From Piper betle (taxonomy: Eukaryota > Streptophyta > Magnoliopsida > Piperales > Piperaceae), in assembly GCA_033002965.1 (NCBI GenBank), contig JAURVB010003256.1, positions 1 through 64,000 on the forward strand: a stretch of DNA of 64,000 bases. The letters are read 5' to 3'. Of the stretch, positions 34,988 to 51,816 are shown piece by piece (the stretch's first letter is position 1; each line of letters begins with the position of its first letter). The translations under genes were made by a program, and so were the position numbers. Below the pieces are notes generated by a model. That model did not search any database. It was not told the origin of the DNA and saw nothing but the letters and a program-made list of their open reading frames with translations.

Positions 34988-37529
34988 TCATCAAGAAAAT
35001 AAAATTTAATTACGGAAGCGTACCTAAATCCATAATAATAAAACGATTCTTCACTTCTTTAGGTTTTGATCTTCCAAATTCTGCACTGGTTCTCCAAAGC
35101 CAAAGTTCCTATATGATGGGATACCAGAAAAGGAAAACTACGGTGTGAATTCGGGGACTATAACCGTATTTATTCGTATAACCGTATTTATCCTATCTTT
35201 TATAATTCCAATTTAACCCATCATAAATTAGAAGTTACGAAAACGTGGTCTACATATATTTATCCATACTCATCTTAAATATATGGTATCTCCATATATT
35301 TATTTTAAATATTAATGACTCATTAACTTTAATTTTAATATATCAATTTAATTTAGACCAAATTTTATTAATAGCATATGATACAATTATATACTTGTAT
35401 ATATACGTCCAAAATCCAACATTGAAGCCTCCCACCATCATGCTACTATCACCATCTTCAAGCTTTGCCTCGACCTATTGCTCGCCAAGGAGATGTCGAC
35501 CCCGGGAAACTTGCTGCCGACAGGAGTCACCACCTCAGATCAGTGTTGCTGCCTTGCCGAGAAGAGGAGCCTTCGCTCGCCACTATTGTCGTGTACGCCG
35601 GAGTTCGTCGCTGCTCCCATCCTTGCTGCTGACTTGGAGTGCCTGGAGTTTGGCCTAATCTGTGAAGTTGCCCAGAACCTTGCCGGAGTCGAGAGTTAAT
35701 GAGACATTGCTGTGAAGTGAGTTGCTGCCGGAGGACTGCTGCCGCTCGTATGAAGAAAATAGTCAGAGTTTGGTTGCTTTTGAAGCTAGAAGCTCATAGT
35801 TGCTATCCTACTAAACATTGTATTGGAGTTTCGCCTTGCTGGTTCAAGGAGAGAAGTTCCTCCTCATTGCTGTTAGAAGTCTTGCAGTCGCTGTGAAGGG
35901 GTGAAGGCTAGCGTATTGATTACCAGGAGCCCAAAGCGCTTGGTTTGTTTGTGTCGCAGATTGTAGGGCTTTGTTGAAGCTCCACGACCGGAGAACCTTA
36001 AAAAACTTTGGATAGCTGTGTTTCTCTAGCGCCAAAAGCCGAAGGACGAAAAAGTTTAGAGCCTTGTGGACGCGAGAAGCTACCGTTTAAATAAAGATCA
36101 AGTAGTTGGATTTCTGCCGAAGGGTTGCGGTCAATCAACACTTGCCGCCATCACCGTTGTTGCTGTTGTTAGAGATCGACCCACCTTACGTGCGCCATTG
36201 GCTTGGCAAAAGAACACAGTAGAAACGATTAAGGAATGAAAGATAATTGGATCATGGCCCCGTCTTGCATGCGATCGTGGTTAGACCATGTCCTGTCCCA
36301 TGTACCAAGCTTATGACTATCTAGTAGATGTTGATTGTGTTGACCAAATGCTAATGACCCAATAAAGGCCACCGTCGGTAGTTGGGGCTTGTTTAACCTG
36401 GATTTGGGTTGTTTTTCCTGCATCAAACCGGTTCGTTTCAACTCGGAATTGTATTTACTTGCCTTCCTTTCATCGGATTAGCACGGAACTTATACCCAAT
36501 CATTTTTGGATGTTCTAGACATATTGGGGAAGTTATTTTCAGTATTTGAAGACCTCACAGAGGCAAACCATGACGTTAGAGTAGATGTTAATAAAATTGA
36601 ATCAAATCAAAGGTAACAAAAAATTTACTATTTTGTGTAAAATATAAAATTAAAAAAGAAATAGCAAATTTGTGATTATCAAATCACAATAGAGTAATTT
36701 AATGATTCAAATTAAACCCTAAAAAAACATATAAAAAATCCTATGTATTATTCATTACTTGTGACTCTTTATTTTTATTTTTATTTTACTTGTATGATTT
36801 CTTTTCACAACCAAGACGCCTCGGTCTCACCAAACCCACTCTATCCAGCCCCACTCAATATGAAGTATGATCGGGGAACAAATCCACACCCGAACATATA
36901 TATATATATATATATATATATGAAAAGGGCAGCTTGGAGGACGTATTATTAGTCCACATCCACAGCATACTCTAATGATCCAAGTTGTTCTTAATTAAAA
37001 AAAGTTAAGGAGTATTAGATGCGCCAGAAAATATAACAACTAACTCTGTAAAAATGAGTTCATCAGAACATATTTATAATTATATACGGTCCATCCATGA
37101 TCCCGCGAATATACAGGCTACAGCCAAGAATCCACAAAAATTCTAAAAAGTTGTGGCTGCAGTCTTCCAATTCGCAAGTATTTCATCACGACCTCTGAAA
37201 TATCTTCAAAATATATTCAAAAGCAATCGATATCCAAATATCCGAAGGGCAGCCATCTACTCTAGTCTGCATTATTCGCAGTAAATCAGCAAGAACAAGC
37301 TTTCTTCTTCCACCTTATTCCAAATTGGAAAACGGGAAATTATCATATATATATACTTTAACAAATTAGAGAAGCACATTAATTGATCAGGAATATCATT
37401 CATATTCATAACTCAGGTAATTAGTTAATCCCCAGTGGAAGTGGTCTAAGGCTTACATATTCACGATCCGTATAGTGATCATAATTCGGAGCCTTCAAAT
37501 TCATGCCAAAATTAGATTAATCAATTCAA

Positions 37530-37571
<42 letters not shown>

Positions 37572-40500
37572 ATATATATATTGTCACGTATTACGAGAGA
37601 AGCTGGTGGGAGTATTCATGGTTTACATTGACTACAGGATACGGAAAGATTAGACTAGCACAAAATGGAGCAGTAGCTATTTTTATATTTATATGCATAC
37701 ATATGGTGAAGCATAGGTACTTCTGGGCTCGTCAACGATTCCATACAAGCCTTGATCCTTGGAATTGATTTGGGCTTGAGTTCACAGTGACAAATCCTTC
37801 AAAAGAGGTCAGAAAACTACGAGTTATATGTGGACGTTGACGAATCGGATATGCTACAAGCCCCATCCAAGGTTGTGAACTTAGTAATTCCTTTTACATT
37901 CGTAACCCCAATGATCATCTTCGTGTTATAATTACATAGAGTTGACCAATTTAAAGGACCATTTAGGTGAAAACAGCAAGTACCATATCTGGGGTATTGT
38001 ACATGTCGTTGGTCAACGGAGGCGTTTGTAAATTTATTCGATCGAGAGCGTCGAATGGAAATTAAGAGCTATACCTTCAAATTTCCCGGGCAAGAACTAT
38101 GATTTTGCTCGTAAATCAAGATCAAATTAATGGCTACACAGTGATCTCTCAAATCCTATTTCCTGTGTATGTTGAATTAATGTACTGTGTATATATGATG
38201 CGAGCGTATATAGCACTTGTTTGTCTTTTATCTGGGACCGGAGGGCGGCCAACCGCACATTTCTAGTGGAATATTAGCAAGGGGACCTATTCATGACCAA
38301 AGGCCCTTTGATTGTTGACAAAATTTTGCCTCCTCCTGAAGGAGACGCAACGATGGGGACGCTTCCCCATGGGCGTTACTTGGGGGAGGAGCCAAAACCT
38401 GCTCTTGGTTGTTGGTTAACGAAGGAGACTTCGAAATAGTACTTGCAAAAAAGACACGACTAGCAGGGATTATCGAAGAAAGAAAGAAGTGGAGTTGGTG
38501 CATGCTCAAAATCGTCGTTGCGCAGGTACTTTCCACGCAATGACAATAAACTTTGAACTTCCTATTCTCTTTTGGTTACCACATCAACATTAATTCCCAC
38601 TTACTCTTATTCGCTCTCCCTCCAATCCTCATCTGTCCCTACTCCAAAATGATTCCCCTTATATTTTCGATTCTTTTTGAGACAAGATTATTTAGCTTCC
38701 AAATCGATCAAAGGAACGCATCAGAAAACTTTCGTACGTTCTTTAATTCGTCTCATATGTATGCGTCGTGGAGTATTCCTCTGGGTATGTTTTTTCCCAC
38801 CTCATCTTTCCCACGGGCGTCAAAGTTGTCTGATTTGCATTATTTTAATTTACCATGGGCATAGGAAAAAAAATAAATTTACAAAAAAAATTAATTAATA
38901 GTCAACAACTATACTAAAAATAATAAATTGTAATATTATATTTCATAAAAACAGCCTAGCTAATTAAATTCCATGTACTTAATTCGCGTTAAAAATAATT
39001 ATAATCTCTACCAAGTAAAAATTTTAGTAGGAATTATTTTTGTACTTGGAAGCCATGACATTCTCCGCACTAATAATATAATCTAAACTATTTTTTAGAA
39101 TATATATTCTAAAAATAGTTTAGGCTTGCATTATTTGTGCATACATGTGTGTTTATATATACATACAACAACCACCCCGCCCTTTCTGAATCTGAAAAAC
39201 ACCTGCGCTTAAACGCGGCGAGATGATCAACAGTAATTAATAACTATAAATGTTATTATCTATCGATCAATAAAGAGGGCAAGGAGCCACTCTTGGATTT
39301 CTTTACCTTTCTTTTCTCATGTTAACTATGTGCGCCATTGGATCCTAATGATTCAATGTATGAAGAGAAAGACCTTTAAGAATAGCTATGAGCCATCCAT
39401 TTGATCAGAAAACCGATTATGATAACTTTAATAAGTATTTAAACAAGGCTATAGTGTATTGGATTATGTTGGGAGGAAAACATTTGATTGGCTGGATTTC
39501 GTTTTCACAACTTTGTTGATGAAGAAAAGCGGCTTTCTGATTAGGATCCAAAGCATCTTGCACGCGCAACGGTGACCGGCCGCAGAGACGAGTACTGCTC
39601 TGTTCTTCATTTTGTCGATATCAATTAATTAATTAACTAGTTAAGGTTGTAATTGCTATCATACTTTAATTAATTAGCAGTTGTTGCATCATAATATATG
39701 ATCGGTTTTGTATAAGTGAACTGATGTTGAAATCCAAATGGTGACCGAGTCCACTCGCTTAGTGGGCTTTCATCATATCCCACAATCATCTACCTTTTTT
39801 CAATCTGCGCACATTAATTTCAATATTATTTTAATTCAGGGCATAAAATTAGTGTAATTTAAACGATGTAAATATGTTAAAATATTTAACCTTATCAAAA
39901 GTGTGTGTATATATATATAATATCACTTTATATATTATATATATAAAGTAATTTTAAGTAAAATATTTTATATCTAAATTAAGTGTAGTTATATTTAAGT
40001 GAGTATATAATATAATGACTTTTTATTAGGTCATCTGGGGATAGGTTCGGATCATATATGAAATTTCATATTCTATCTATGCCTAAAAAGTTGAATCGGA
40101 ATCCTATTTGAATCCAAATAATACATTAATTTTATTTACCATGTTCATATCTTATTCAAATCTGCTAAGCTCCTATTCCATCAGTAACTAACTCAATTAA
40201 CTAAAATAAGATAAATTTTAATATAAAATATTAATTTAAATATTTTAAAATATAATTTTATAAGATATTAAATATTTGGATTGGACACATATCTCCCCCC
40301 AAATCCGTATCAAATCTCAATATTTTAAAATCGTATATGAATGAGATTTACCCTAAGGTCATTTATGTACTCTATTATGTGATTAGTTTCAATACAAAAC
40401 ACAACGAACATGTATTAATTTCTCTTAAAAAATATTACATATATACAACTTTAATTAAGATTAACTATTTGATATTTTCATATTATTTACGGCTATTTCA

Positions 40501-41225
40501 CGTTAACCAAACAATTGGTATTTGTTTATATAAAATTGTAAACTATCATTTGATTTATGTTTAATTGGTATTTACAAACTCAATTTATGCATAAAAATTA
40601 TATCTTATACGAACCGCACTCTCAATAAATTTTATCCTTTCTAATTTTTGCTCTTTAGTTATGAACACTGCCACATTTGTGATTCCATCGGATATCTCTA
40701 AGAGATGTAGAATCTTGAAAGTCAAAAATCTTCTGATTTTACGAATATTTCATTTGGTTACTTTGGTTGCAAACCAGTGTGATGAATTTTCATTATTATA
40801 CCATTTTTATTATCATATTCGTCCATACTTTATATATTAAAAACATTTTTATATTTCAGGACTAGTTTGCATTATTGGTTGGGTTTAGTCTTTTATAACT
40901 TATTTTTTCCCGAGCAATCTAGGGTCCTCTTTGTTAATCAAAAGTGAGGCTAGAATGGAGATTTCACAGCACAACATGTCAACTACCGGATATAGAATAA
41001 TCGCGCGCGGTCGGTCCAAGTACGTGTCGGGCCCACCACTCCAATAACAATATGAAATGACGGAAACGCCCTCGCCCAATCCCCACGCCGTTTGGATACG
41101 ATACGACCCGACTCCGCTGGGATGCGGAAACGCGAAGCCGCCCACTTCCCCATCCCAAGGACATCCTTCCTTTTACCCCCACACTTCATTAAATTTACAA
41201 ATCCTACCACTCCCTCTTTTTTTTC
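34988..41225. other. Long intergenic region, no gene recognised
   Basis: It contains the repeat fragment near 35470-35700, AT microsatellites at about 36896-36921 and 37533-37580, and a 39-bp AT palindrome at 39084-39122. Short open frames on both strands lack recognisable domains. The last 100-200 bases should include the promoter of the LBD gene. Confidence 0.5.
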
Positions 41226-41231
41226 TATAAA
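41226..41231 (+). promoter_or_regulatory. Putative TATA box of the LBD gene
   Basis: TATAAA in TTTTCTATAAATTG, about 205 bases before the ATG. A second AT motif near 41390 is too close to the start codon to be a likely alternative. Confidence 0.4.
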
Positions 41232-41432
41232 TTGTGTACTGCCCCTTCCGCCTCCCCCTGTTTCCTATCTCCGGCAACCAACTGCGCTGGACCACGGCGG
41301 AGCTTCTTCCCATTCTTATAATATATTAGTCGATGCATGTGGTAGTAATTGAGCTGTGGAATTAGGAAGGAGGAGGGCGGACATATTTCTATATATACTA
41401 CAGTCTATAGATAGACATCAATAAAGAGCAAG

Positions 41433-42099
41433 ATGAGCTGCAATGGTTGTAGAGTACTACGCAAGGGCTGCAGTGATGCTTGTGTCATCCGACCAAGCCT
41501 CCGCTGTATCGACTCCGCCGCAGCCCAGGCCAACGCCACTCTCTTCGTCGCCAAATTCTTCGGCCGCGCAAACCTCCTCTCCTTCCTCTCCTCCGTCCCC
41601 GCTTCCCTCCGCCCAGGTTCGTCGCCACTTACCTCCCCCCTTCCCCTTTCTCTGATTTTTTCTCACTGACCAGGTTAAAGTTGCGATCTTTTCCTTTTCC
41701 CGTGGTCTTTCAGCTCTGTTCCAGTCGCTGTTGTTCGAGGCCTGCGGCAGGACGGTGAACCCAGTCGGCGGCGCCGTTGGCCTCCTCTGGACGGGGCGGT
41801 GGGCAGCGTGCCAGGCCGCCGTCGATACCGTCCTCCGCGGAGGGGCGATCCGGGTCCTCCCCGACGATGCTGACCGTCCGGTCTCCCTGGTTCCATACTC
41901 CGACGCGGGGTCGGCATCAGAGGAGTACTCCTGCAACCTGCCCCGGCCGTTCTTCCCCGACCTCGGCATTTCTTTGACCTTCAGCCAGCGGCCGGCGTCC
42001 CAATCGGAGGCGTCGGCGACAACCTCCACCGGGAGCGGGTCGCCGCCGTTCGTCGGGGTGTGCGGCGGCGACCGGAAGCTTCTTAACCTTTTCGTGTGA
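41433..42099 (+). CDS. LBD: Class II LOB-domain transcription factor
   Basis: Nuclear DNA-binding regulator of the LATERAL ORGAN BOUNDARIES family, 189 aa from two exons, 41433-41616 and 41714-42099 (donor CCCAG|GTTCG, acceptor TTTCAG|CTC). The N-terminus [17 protein letters not shown] carries the C-x2-C-x6-C-x3-C zinc block. The junction restores [20 protein letters not shown], then [18 protein letters not shown] and VLRGGAI. These motifs point to class II, nearest to the LBD37/38/39 group, which represses nitrogen and anthocyanin responses in Arabidopsis. Class II members lack the full leucine-zipper-like coiled coil of class I, as here. The C-terminus ends RKLLNLFV. One intron inside the LOB domain is the usual family structure. 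No defect was seen. Confidence 0.95.
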
Positions 42100-45054
42100 G
42101 CAGTTTTTTTGGTTCTTTTTATTTTTGTTTTCTTTTTTTTCTTGGCAGAAATTCCGGGAAAACTTTTTGCAGATGATGTTGGACTACTCACTTTATTAAT
42201 AGAGAGAATTAAGAAAAACCATCTTTTATACTATTCTTCCCAAGGAGCATCGAACATATTTAGGGCAGAGTTACCAAATCTGAATTAGATTTTGAATCAA
42301 TCTGCGAGGAGAATGCATGTTTGGATGATGAGAATTTTTTTAAAAAAAGTTAGATGTGAAAAAAAATTTTATATTTTTCCAACCATCTTTTCTCGGGTTA
42401 AAAAGAAAAGAAAATTAATGGAGTATTTTCTCTTATATTCTTATATTTTTAAATTAAATTAAAAATAGTTATATTTTTTTCCTTTTTTTCACATTTTATT
42501 GCAAACTGAGTAATTAAAAGTCTTTGAGTATACTTTTCCCATGCTTACTTTCTCTTTCTCACAATCCAAAAACTAAGAAAAAACAGCAATTATGATTTTA
42601 ATTGAACTGCAATTATTTTAATATTTGGCCAATTCTAGCTTTCACAATTCAAAACCATCCATGCTCACCTTAAAAAAAAAAGGAATTGATGCACTTTGAA
42701 TAGTGGACTTGTTCAACTTAAATTGGCCGGTATATGCGACTGGCATGGTCAAAAGCAGCTGGGTAAGTTAATGATAGAAATGAGATTTAGATTTTATTTT
42801 CATCTTTATCTCTTACATTCACCTCACCTAAGTTGAACAAGGTGAGCTTTGGCGACAAACGTGAGTTTTACATGTTTTCAAGTGGTTTTCTATCGTCTTA
42901 CTAACCGAATTCCATTCTTCTAAGCAAGTTTACGAATGAGAACTTAGATAAATAAAACTTATGCTGTTTGAAGTTGGGGACGACAGTAAAAATAATAGGT
43001 TTATTAATGTACTTATTAAGTGGATATTTGGATACGAATTTAGGTGAAGAAGTGGGTTTTTGAACAAGAATACGTAGGTAAGGTGAACTAGGGAGTGCAC
43101 AAAAAACAAAAAACATAACGTGCTTACAAATTTTCCAGTGGAAAAATATCTCCAAAATGAGGGTCTCACTAAGATTGCAATGGGGATACTTAGTTGGCTA
43201 GATGGTTTAACCACTTGACCAAGTTCAAGTGCTTGAACTAAGACAAATTGAAATATATCTCATCGTCCTTAACGAGGCAGTGAGGGTGAGATGATGGAAA
43301 TATGACGTAGTAAAATTGCAACAAATGGACGAGAAGGTCCCAATTGTCAGCTCAGATAGGACTCATCAAACAGAAACAAGTCTTAGAAAAATCTTACATC
43401 TGCAATGATGATTTGAGAAGAATCCATAGTTTGGACAAAAGAAAGGCCATGCTTGAGAGTTTCTGCTTCTGCCAAGGTTGTTGCATCTTTGATCGGGAAC
43501 GCCCCCAACATGCAATTTTTCACCTCTTCTGGTAGTTGTCCGCTACTCTGGTGCTTAATGCTTTGCTCCTTGAGAATTCGTAGATGAGGGAAGTGAAAAA
43601 AAACATAATATTGTCAAGTTAGCAACTCCCTCCAAATACGGCCATGACGCAGATTCCACACACATGCTTTACACAGGGAAAGTGGCCAACAGGGTAAAAT
43701 TGTAAGTTTCTTAATGGACATAAGTCCCGAAAACTGATGTCAAAAGATCTCTTTGTGCCGGTCCTAGTCATACATTCTTTTCTTTTTCCATTCAGCAGCT
43801 TCCATTCTCCCATCCTCCACCAAAATAAATTCCACCTCCTACATCAAATCTCAAAGCTTAACCTTCAATTATTGCCACACAAAAAGAACCGAAGGTTGCC
43901 TAAAATACCCTCTAACCCAGTCATACTTATTTGCTGTCGGTTGTCTACTCTGTGCCGCTTATGACAAATGATCAAAGCTTTGTAACTAGATATGTGTAAA
44001 CGTTTTAATGATCCAATATAGGAGAAAAGCTGTCCACATAACGGATGGACGCGACCTAACAAGGCCAGAGGTTTTTTCCCCCAAACATTTCTATTTTGCA
44101 AAGGCAACCCGCTGGATCTTTTAAAAGCAGCAATGACCTCGTACAATATCCCTCCGCATTGCTTCGATCCTAGAATATCCCTACTTAATAAACTGATATT
44201 TAGGTGTCAATCGAGTGCCATAATTTCATGTGAACAATCTGTGAACTAGGGATCCAACGATGCCTTTTCTGTGAGAATGGAGACAACTAAACTATCACCA
44301 TTTCATCATTACTAAAAAAAATGACCTCTTGGACAACTATAATTTCTAATTAAGATTCGCACAGCTGACTAAAGTTGGAAGTACATATAGCCTAACATCA
44401 TCTCTAATGATCCATCAAGTGAACCTAACAGAAAAAGACAATAAATTATTGTTTTTATCACCACCATCAAGCAACATATGCAAAAGCCAAATGATGTTCC
44501 AAACACATAAACTGCAAAATCTAATAAACATCTCACTTGAAATGTCTCCAAGACTACTTCCTCAGTTCAAGCCTCCCTAAGATGAGATTCATCATGCCGA
44601 AAGATTATTGAATGCATCATATCAGGAGCTTCTCAATGGCATCCTATATGCACAACCACCCAAATAGAAAGGTGATGATAAGCCACGTTTTAGTTCAATA
44701 AATAGAGAATCAACGAAAAAAATTTTTAAAGATTATACTACCTTAAGTTGATGTATTTGAGATTTCAATTGGCTGCCTTCATTGCTGATCACAGAACAGG
44801 CAATCACAGGCATTGCCACGCCACAAGCTCAGCCAATAGCTTGTTTTGATGGGACAAAAACATACGGCACATTCTGCAAAGTCAGAAAACAACTCTTAAA
44901 AACAGGGCAAAGTAATAAACTTGACCAACAATAATTAAAAGATGAAACAAGAAGGGTTCAAAATAGCTCAATTCTAATATAGTGCACGAATTGTCCAACG
45001 GGATACATCTAATATAGTGCACGAATTGCCCCACAGGATACAGCTAGAACAATC
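42100..45054. other. Intergenic, no gene recognised
   Basis: AT-rich sequence downstream of the LBD gene. Short open frames on both strands, including those around 43344-43964, show no recognised domain. Confidence 0.45.
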
Positions 45055-45721
45055 ATGATTTGTGAGCCAGAGCCATTTTTGGAGATGGGTAAATTGCGCT
45101 CCTTGGCAAGCGATCTGCAAACCCCTCAGGTCATGAATAGTCACCACATCCAAATTATATTTTTAGTGTGGATCATGCATGGTCTATTTGGAACAAAATT
45201 GGTGTAATGAGTAAGATTGTTCTTTACAGGAGGAAAAAAAGGCTCGAAACAGCATGATGTTTGATTTGTTCTGTCTGTGAGGATCGTCCATTAGCCTTCC
45301 AAATGGTCCATCTGTTTTACTTTTATTATCAGTTGCCTGTATAGCTAAGATTTCCATGTTTTATTGATGCTGCTACCAGGTCTGTTTCTTTTTCTTCAAG
45401 TCTCTTTTTTTTTATTTAATTTTCTTTGTACTAATGAGTTCTTATGTCAACTTGCTTTGTAGTGGAATGAATGGCTTTCTGAGGTTGTCTGAGAGAAATG
45501 GTCATAGAACAACAATTACTTCTCCAGTTAAAGGCCTGAAAGACATTGAACACAACCAAACATTGTGAGTCCTGTTAATGTCCTAGTTCATGTCACGTTT
45601 TGTGGAATTTGTTTGCCCTTACAAAGTATATTTTGTCATGTACAGAAATGCTACCTATCTTAATCCTTCACGACATCCACACATTCCTGAACCTCCTAGA
45701 GGTGTGAGAGTGCCAGAAAAG
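45055..45721 (+). pseudogene. Exon-like pieces of an unidentified gene
   Basis: Three coding-like pieces in order: 45055-45129 (MICEPEPFLEMGKLRSLASD..., then CAG|GTCATG), 45463-45564 (after TTTGTAG, with TSPVKGLKDIEHNQT, then ATT|GTGAGT), and 45646-45721 (after TACAG, NATYLNPSRHPHIPEPPRGV..., then AAG|GTATGG). Pieces 2 and 3 join in phase with good splice sites. Piece 1 is out of phase with the open frame of piece 2, which has a TGA if read in phase 0 (WNEWLSEVV-stop). The family is not recognised and no start-to-stop gene can be built, so it is a relic, a captured fragment, or part of a gene with another single-base error. Confidence 0.35.
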
Positions 45722-46439
45722 GTATGGCTAATATCATATAAATTTGATTTACTATCCATTTCAACAGGAGTTGCAAGAAGTCGGATTTTATAAATGAATT
45801 TAGAGATTATGGTTAAGTGACAAGTCTAAGGTTAACATTCTTATGTCTAGATGTTTTATTTGTGAAATAATGCTCTTTAAATTAAAAAAAATGAGAAACT
45901 TTTGCATTGCACGAGATGATTATTTCGTATCTGTATTTTTTTTTTGTAAACTTCATATAATATTTGTTTCACTGTCCTAGCGAGGTTCTTAGAGATGAAT
46001 GTTATATATTTAGAATTTTAGGTCATCTCAGGAAAACTATCAAGACAAGATCGCGAATACAATATGTAAAAAGAACTAGCATATTATTTTTTTATAAAAT
46101 ATATTTAATTTTAATCTAACATCTCACAATAGAAGATATTTATTATTTTTTCCTTAGATGAAGACCGGATAAACACAGTCTAAATATAGATGAAAGTTAT
46201 AAAATATTGACATTTTAAAAGCTTTCTTTTAATTTTGGGTTTACAGTTTCAAATATTTTATTTTTTAGAAACTATACTATTAAATCGTGTCGTAGGTATT
46301 TTGTAAAAAAATTAAAACATAGGTGAAACTTAAAAATACCTTTTTATTATTGAGATAGTTTATATAAATATATTAATAGACTATTTTATTAATTTTTAAA
46401 CTCTATAATTGTATATTTTTCTCCAAAACGAGTTATTTT

Positions 46440-46725
46440 CAAGTTTATAATCGAGCTAATTTTGAACTCCCCAGCGAGCTAATTTTAAGCTCTTAAACGA
46501 GTTAGTTATGGACTCCCAAACGAATCGAGCTCATTAAAATTTACTAGTTTAAGTGTATTTGAGCTCAAATTTAACTCGAATATTATAAAAAATATTCGAG
46601 GCAATTTTGAGCATATATGTTTAAAATTTATTCGATCTTGAGTCGAATTTGAACAAGATTCAAACTATTCGAATTGAGTTCGAAAACAAAGTAAGTTCTA
46701 CTCGCTCACTCATTTAGGAGCCCTA
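46440..46725. mobile_element. Degenerate 3' end of a hAT-like element
   Basis: It ends TCATTTAGGAGCCCTA, close to the right end TTTAGCAGCCCTA of the intact element at 59560-60093. Repeated TTCGA/TCGAA and GAGCTC motifs precede it. The left end was not located. Confidence 0.45.
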
Positions 46726-46947
46726 TGAACATCAAATTAAATCCTAAGCATCGTAATAAATAGTGGTCCGTAGATGTGGTGTTTGCAATTACGAAGCAGA
46801 AATGCTATATGCATTCATCCAGTTACCAAATATGAGGGGTCAATCCAAGACCCATAAGGTTATGATAATCAAAGGTGCTTCAAGCACCGACTGGTAGCTT
46901 TTCCGAGAAGCTTTGGACACCGGTAGTGACGGCATGCTTCCTCTCGC

Positions 46948-50064
<3,117 letters not shown>

Positions 50065-51816
50065 GATTGGAGAGTTTTGTCGGACAAGAGATTAAGAGGA
50101 GACGAAGATGAGGAAGGTTGTGGGTGGGATGGGAGCAACGGGGTATTTGTAGAAGACGATGAGGTTGTCGAAGATGATGATTACGTTGCAGATGGTATGG
50201 TACCCATGGCCATGAGGGAGTTTGCTGCCAATTTATGAAAACTTAAGGCTGTAGATGGAATATTGGAGTCGACGGACAAATAATCGGATCTTTAGGCTTC
50301 TTAATGATTGGGTTGAGTACTTAAAAAATAGCGATTAAAGTAATGTCTTTTTCTTTATGAGCAGATATTTTTTATAATATTATCAATTACAGCTTATGGA
50401 GGCCAGTTAGATATTTAAATCGGTAATTTTTTTATACGCATATAAAATTACCTTCATCATCTAATAGTCTTTATAATTTAAGGATTGATATTAAAATTAG
50501 CTTCGATAAGAGTATAAATTTATACTAATGTGAATATTGATTTTTTTTTCAATAAAAAATAAAATTTGAATATGACTAAAAGGTAATGCTTTGTTTTATT
50601 ATTAATATAACTAGCCTTGTTAAAATAAGGCTAATATATTTATGAATTATTAATGTATTTATGTCTACGATTGCCACGTAATTAAATTGAATAAGTTATT
50701 TTGAATATAAATCATTTAAGGCATTTCAATTATAATATCTATTGAAAAAAACTTAAATTTAAACATTCTAATGAACCAGTTAAATAATAAAAGTTTTCAT
50801 TGAGACAATTGGCGACCACAAATAATCTTAACGATTTTCGAGGCTTCTATATGGCTGCGAGCCATCTATAACAAATCCCACGAGCAACCGACTATGGACC
50901 AATCTAGACCGCCGGACAGGTTTGGTCGCGGCCCAATTTTCGTGACAAACAAAACCCAAGGACGCTGCACGAAATTCGGAACCCTCGAGTTAAAAGTTAA
51001 ACATAAGATGATAATAAAACCCGTAAATTGCGGAGCTGTCGACGGCGCTCCACTTCGTTTCATTTTTTTCTCTCTAAAACCCTTTTTTTATATTTTTTTA
51101 TTACTTAAGAACTCAACCTAATTACAGTATTACACAGCTTAATCAGTTAGTCATTGGCATCATTAATTATTTACGAGAATTATTAGTGTCAGTTGATATT
51201 CTATAGTTATGTAAGTTGATGTTAATATCAGTCATTAGATTATAATTAAATGATTAAATTAATAGCCAGAGTCGTACAGACATTATATAAAAAAATTTTG
51301 GGTTGATTGGAGCGAATAATGGGGAGAGTCCGCAATTTACCAAAAGGGGATGGGGAGTGAAGATGGTTACTAAATATGAATTCCCGACTTTTCCGGCCCA
51401 AGTGATTCGGGTCTAGAATGATTAGTCCGTGCTAGGCAGGATCCACGGGAGTAACGGAACAGGTCGATGTATCTATTTTAGACAGGATTCCATCCAAGTC
51501 TCTTATTCGTTCGGTTGTTTTCTCCCGCTACCTACTTGATTTCCGGGATTATCCTTTTCTATCTACTTTTTATCTTTTCCAGCCCACGTGATTCTGCTCC
51601 AGATTAGTCGGCAGATCCGCGGGAGAAACGGATGAGGTCGTTGAACCTATCTAACTATATAAACTGTCTCTTCCCCCACGCCCTCTTTTTATTTATTTAT
51701 TTATTATTATTATTATCATCAACTTTAACTTTTGAACAGGGAGGATGGCTTTTATTGTTTGAAGTTTGTATATCTAAATGTATTTTTATAAGGGCCGATT
51801 GGGTGCGTTTTTGCCC
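50065..51816. other. Intergenic, includes RD21-like promoter
   Basis: Upstream of the minus-strand protease gene. CTACAAATACC on the minus strand near 50141-50153 is a weak TATA-like candidate. The rest is AT-rich. Two similar stretches near 51424-51480 and 51603-51650 (GATTAGTC... then GATCC[AG]CGGGAG-type sequence) may be an old duplication. No gene was recognised. Confidence 0.4.

Noticed and set aside
38291..38536. 81-residue minus-strand frame with a hydrophobic start
   Set aside because: Considered as a small secreted peptide precursor, but there is no known C-terminal peptide motif, and no promoter or supporting context could be seen.
39084..39122. 39-bp AT palindrome as a possible regulatory or small-RNA locus
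   Set aside because: Simple AT-rich palindromes are common in such sequence and nothing else supports a function.
41457..42191. 244-residue minus-strand frame
   Set aside because: Antisense of the LBD exons; the plus strand has the clear LOB-domain protein with a matched intron.
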